A stretch of 64,000 nucleotides of DNA from Jeotgalibacillus proteolyticus. Lineage in GTDB: Bacteria; Bacillota; Bacilli; Bacillales; Jeotgalibacillaceae. A program made the translations under genes and the position numbers. Below the pieces are notes generated by a model. That model saw only the letters and a list, made by a program, of their open reading frames with translations, did not search any database and was not told the DNA's origin. Shown one piece after another: positions 61,242-64,000 of the stretch. Each line of letters starts with the position of its first letter. Position 1 is the first letter of the stretch. The stretch covers positions 496,001 through 560,000 of the forward strand of contig NZ_PREZ01000004.1 of the NCBI RefSeq assembly GCF_002926065.1, written 5' to 3'.

Positions 61242-63911
61242 TTAAAACCCATACACCTCAAACTCATACATTCTCGTTGCCTGATCTCCGCCCTGCGTAG
61301 GCTGCTGAATGGATAAGCGGACGTACCTGGCCTGTGTTAATGGAATCGAGTGACTGCTGACCGCCTGTGTATTATCTGTTACCTTCGTCACCTCCACCCA
61401 CTCATCCAGGTCATTACTTACTTCAATGGTGTACATTCTCGTATTAAAGGCTGCCGGCTCTCCCCCCGCCTCTGCATGCTTCAAGACAAACTCTGAAAGC
61501 TGATAAGCCTCTCCCAGATCCACTATCATCCAGCTTGCTGAACCAATTGCACACCATTTACTATTTCCAGTAACAATCCCATCCAGTGCATAAGCGGGGC
61601 TTTCCGTTGCTGCACATTGTCCGCTGGCTGTAGCCTGTTTATTAAGGGCAACATTAGTGATATTTTTGGCATCCTCTGAAATCGTAATGTATTGATCCTT
61701 TACCAGCACATCCTCACCTTCACTGTTACTCGCAACAAGCTTAACTGAGTAGGTGCCCTCATTTTCATAAGTGACAACCGGATTTTCCTCTTCGCTAACT
61801 GAGGGGCTTGCTCCTTCAAATGTCCATTGTACGCTTTCAGTGACCTCTGAAGACTGGTTAAAGAAGGTGATCCCTTCCCCGGGAGCCGCGATCGTTTTAC
61901 TTACACTGAATCCAGCCGTTGGAGCAGGATAGTCCGGCCAGTCAAACGAAGCCTCAGTCCCTTTTTTACTTCTCTCATGATTTTCATTTACCCAAACAAT
62001 CTCTATCGTGCCAGTATCCTCTTTTCCATCCCTCTTTAATTGAGAAACGTAAAAGACATTGTTTGGAGTGGATCCAAGAAATTCTTTTTTCCCTTTACCG
62101 AGATTACGATAAATTTCATACGTACCGTTTTGATTTTCATTGGCATCCCACCTCAACCGAATATCCGCATAAATCCCATCCTTAAACGACAAATCATCTA
62201 TCACAAAATTTGATGGCTTTTCCGGCTTATCTTTTTTACTCTCTTTATTCGTTACCTTCAGCTCACCTATGTTTAATTGATAGTCTTCGATCACAGCATC
62301 ACTTTCCGCATATAAAGAAATAGCGGCAATCGATTTTCCTTTAAATTTCTTTAGCTTTATTTCATCAGTTGCCCATTTCCCATTGCTTTTTTTCTTCACA
62401 TCCAAAAACGTAAAATCATCAGGTGCATCATGAAAGCTGAGTCCAACCTTTAAATTCGATTTCTTTGATGGTGTCTTATACGTAATCGAAAGCTCTGTGT
62501 CCTTGTCCACAGGCAGATTTGTTTTATAAAGCTTTACATGGGTGGCATTCTTTTTCGAAAGCTCACCAAAGATTTTCAAGGAGCTTCCTCCATAAAAAGC
62601 GTCTTCCCAATCAAAATCAACAGCAAGAGACTCCCCGTCGCTTTCAGTGATCCAGCGCCAGGTAGGCAGGATATCCTGCAGGCTTCGGTTGTTCCAGCTT
62701 TTATCAGACTTTACTGTGCCGTCTATTGAGAAAAACTCTCCACTTCCCGTAGTAAAGTGAGTCACAAACGGAAGTGTATCAATCGCGGTTTTTTCATTAA
62801 AATAGTGGGCCATCCCTTTCCAGTTATCAGGGTTTTCGCTTGTGTTAGAAGGGTCTTTTGCTTCCCCGACCCAAAATTCATGCTCCCGATTATAAAAATC
62901 CTGCATAGTATCAGTGGATTTAAACGCCCAATCCGGACGATAAATTCCTAATGATGCATAAGGCGCTTCGCCATTTGGAAACAAATTATCCCACTCAACA
63001 TAGGTCTCTGTTCCATTGGCCTCCACATCTATTCCTGCATAAAGGTCATACGGGTTTCTTCCTAATTCTAACGCCTTGTCATACGAGCTTTTTTGGCTGG
63101 CATTCCACCACCAGAAATTCAAAAACATGCTGTCAGAAACAGTTTCATTTCCTTCCTGGAAAAACATCGTATTTTGATCGGTTAAATAGTTTTGCCATTT
63201 AATACTGCCATCTTTAATCATGGAATCATACCACATGATTTCCATATCCTCTGGTTTATTTTCCTGTAAGTAAACCAGGAAATCCTGCATTTTTTGTGCA
63301 GTTTCATGAGTTCCGCCTTCTGTTTCCTGATTGATAAACCATCCATCAAATCCGTAGTATTCTGCAACTTCTAAAAGCTTGTCTGCAGCCGGGAATGATC
63401 CATCTTCCTCCTGAGCAAGCATCTGGTCCACCCACTCGTCCTTCCCGCCATATACTTTCGGAGGAAAAAATACATTTCCTAAAATGGACACTCCATTTTT
63501 ATGTGATGCATCAATGACATCCCCGCTTGGAGGAGTAATGATCCCTTCTCCCGCAGAGCCTGCCCAATACACCATCAAGTCCACGTACTGCCAGTAGCTG
63601 AAGGTATTAGCAAAAAATTCTCGATCCCCCTGTGAAGGAACACCACTCGTATTCGGGTTCAAAGCTGATAATGCGACCAATCTGGCATCATCCTGCTGCG
63701 TTTCATTGGTTGAATAATGCACATCTCTCGTGGCAAGAGGAATTGTACTTCGATTAAACGCTGCATCCGGATCATTTTCCGGACTCCAATCCAAAAGCCC
63801 TTCCGGATACCAATAGGAAGACTCCGGCTGACTCGCTAACGCCTGGCTTTGAAATCCAACCAAGAAAAATGCGAGAAATCCCATTACAATAAAATGTTTT
63901 ACTTTCACCAT
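61242..63911 (-). CDS. Secreted GH85 endo-beta-N-acetylglucosaminidase with PKD and CBM32-like modules
   Basis: An 889-residue exported enzyme that cuts the chitobiose core of N-glycans. Signal peptide residues 1-27 (VMGFLAFFLVGFQSQALA); GH85 domain about 50-400 with YWAGSAGEGIITPPS, ILGNVFFPP and the catalytic Asn-Gln-Glu in GWFINQETEGG (Asn194/Glu196); a beta-sandwich region; a fibronectin-like part; PKD (GITFFNQSSEVTESVQWTFEGASPSVSE) at about 665-750; and a C-terminal F5/8C (CBM32-like) domain from about 755. No LPxTG or SLH anchor, so free or sugar-bound. ATG 63911 is 5 bases after GAGGAG. Confidence 0.95.
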   Translation of the reverse strand: MVKVKHFIVMGFLAFFLVGFQSQALASQPESSYWYPEGLLDWSPENDPDAAFNRSTIPLATRDVHYSTNETQQDDARLVALSALNPNTSGVPSQGDREFFANTFSYWQYVDLMVYWAGSAGEGIITPPSGDVIDASHKNGVSILGNVFFPPKVYGGKDEWVDQMLAQEEDGSFPAADKLLEVAEYYGFDGWFINQETEGGTHETAQKMQDFLVYLQENKPEDMEIMWYDSMIKDGSIKWQNYLTDQNTMFFQEGNETVSDSMFLNFWWWNASQKSSYDKALELGRNPYDLYAGIDVEANGTETYVEWDNLFPNGEAPYASLGIYRPDWAFKSTDTMQDFYNREHEFWVGEAKDPSNTSENPDNWKGMAHYFNEKTAIDTLPFVTHFTTGSGEFFSIDGTVKSDKSWNNRSLQDILPTWRWITESDGESLAVDFDWEDAFYGGSSLKIFGELSKKNATHVKLYKTNLPVDKDTELSITYKTPSKKSNLKVGLSFHDAPDDFTFLDVKKKSNGKWATDEIKLKKFKGKSIAAISLYAESDAVIEDYQLNIGELKVTNKESKKDKPEKPSNFVIDDLSFKDGIYADIRLRWDANENQNGTYEIYRNLGKGKKEFLGSTPNNVFYVSQLKRDGKEDTGTIEIVWVNENHERSKKGTEASFDWPDYPAPTAGFSVSKTIAAPGEGITFFNQSSEVTESVQWTFEGASPSVSEEENPVVTYENEGTYSVKLVASNSEGEDVLVKDQYITISEDAKNITNVALNKQATASGQCAATESPAYALDGIVTGNSKWCAIGSASWMIVDLGEAYQLSEFVLKHAEAGGEPAAFNTRMYTIEVSNDLDEWVEVTKVTDNTQAVSSHSIPLTQARYVRLSIQQPTQGGDQATRMYEFEVYGF

Positions 63912-64000
63912 TTTCACTCCTCTATGTTTTAGTAGTTTTCAGACTAGCTTTTCGTACTGCTTCACCACCGTTCCTATTAATTGACGAATGACAGCCTTCT

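Overview
The window reads as chromosome of a low-to-mid GC, Gram-positive, endospore-former-type bacterium (family Bacillaceae). The support is: strong AGGAGG-type ribosome sites, a comK homologue, a marR-paiA-paiB run, a T-box leader in front of a prolyl-tRNA synthetase, Lpl/Yes-type sugar importers with a YesM/YesN two-component pair, and GntR/LacI-type sugar regulators. I see no tRNA, rRNA, CRISPR array, prophage or transposase gene. The species cannot be named from the sequence alone.

1-17.7 kb is a patchwork of small, mostly single-gene units: methyltransferases, an RDD protein, marR-paiA-paiB, a TetR/MFS pair, GNAT acetyltransferases, a eukaryote/archaea-type ProRS under T-box control, a DUF2207 membrane protein, a small sigma factor followed by comK, a YdcF protein, an acetamidase/formamidase, two DUF948 paralogues and a LysM-NlpC/P60 wall hydrolase. 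The gaps are packed with a family of 25-60 bp hairpins built round ACAGG/CCTGT. Their arms change in a base-paired (compensatory) way, and one copy sits at the break point of a truncated alpha/beta-hydrolase gene.

17.7-29.0 kb (all minus strand) is alpha-mannoside locus A: a GntR/LacI regulator, a sugar ABC importer (binding lipoprotein plus two permeases, no ATPase), a TIM-barrel isomerase/epimerase-like protein, a Gfo/Idh/MocA oxidoreductase, a GH125 and a long GH38 alpha-mannosidase. 29.4-37.4 kb is a sugar-acid operon: metal-dependent deacetylase/amidohydrolase, DgaE-type ammonia lyase, DgaF-type aldolase, PfkB kinase, GntR-UTRA regulator and SSS symporter, with a divergent YfcC-type carrier. 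It probably degrades a (possibly N-acylated) 2-amino-2-deoxy-aldonate to pyruvate and glyceraldehyde-3-phosphate. 37.5-42.5 kb holds an M48 protease fused to ankyrin repeats, a DUF6933/pRiA4b-ORF3 protein and a TetR-controlled ABC exporter.

42.7-63.9 kb (all minus strand) is alpha-mannoside locus B: a secreted GH85 endo-beta-N-acetylglucosaminidase with PKD and CBM32-like modules, a GH1 beta-glycosidase, a ROK kinase, a YesL-like protein, a short GH38, a GH125, a long GH38, YesM/YesN, an LplB/LplC/binding-protein importer, a second ROK protein and a small broken gene. Read together, GH85 would cut high-mannose N-glycans from glycoproteins outside the cell, the importer would bring in the oligomannoside, GH38/GH125 would strip alpha-1,2/1,3/1,6-mannose, GH1 could split the core Man-beta-GlcNAc, and ROK kinases would phosphorylate the sugars. 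The long GH38 and the GH125 of loci A and B are paralogues; the GH38 pair has an almost identical catalytic core inside more diverged flanks, which suggests gene conversion.
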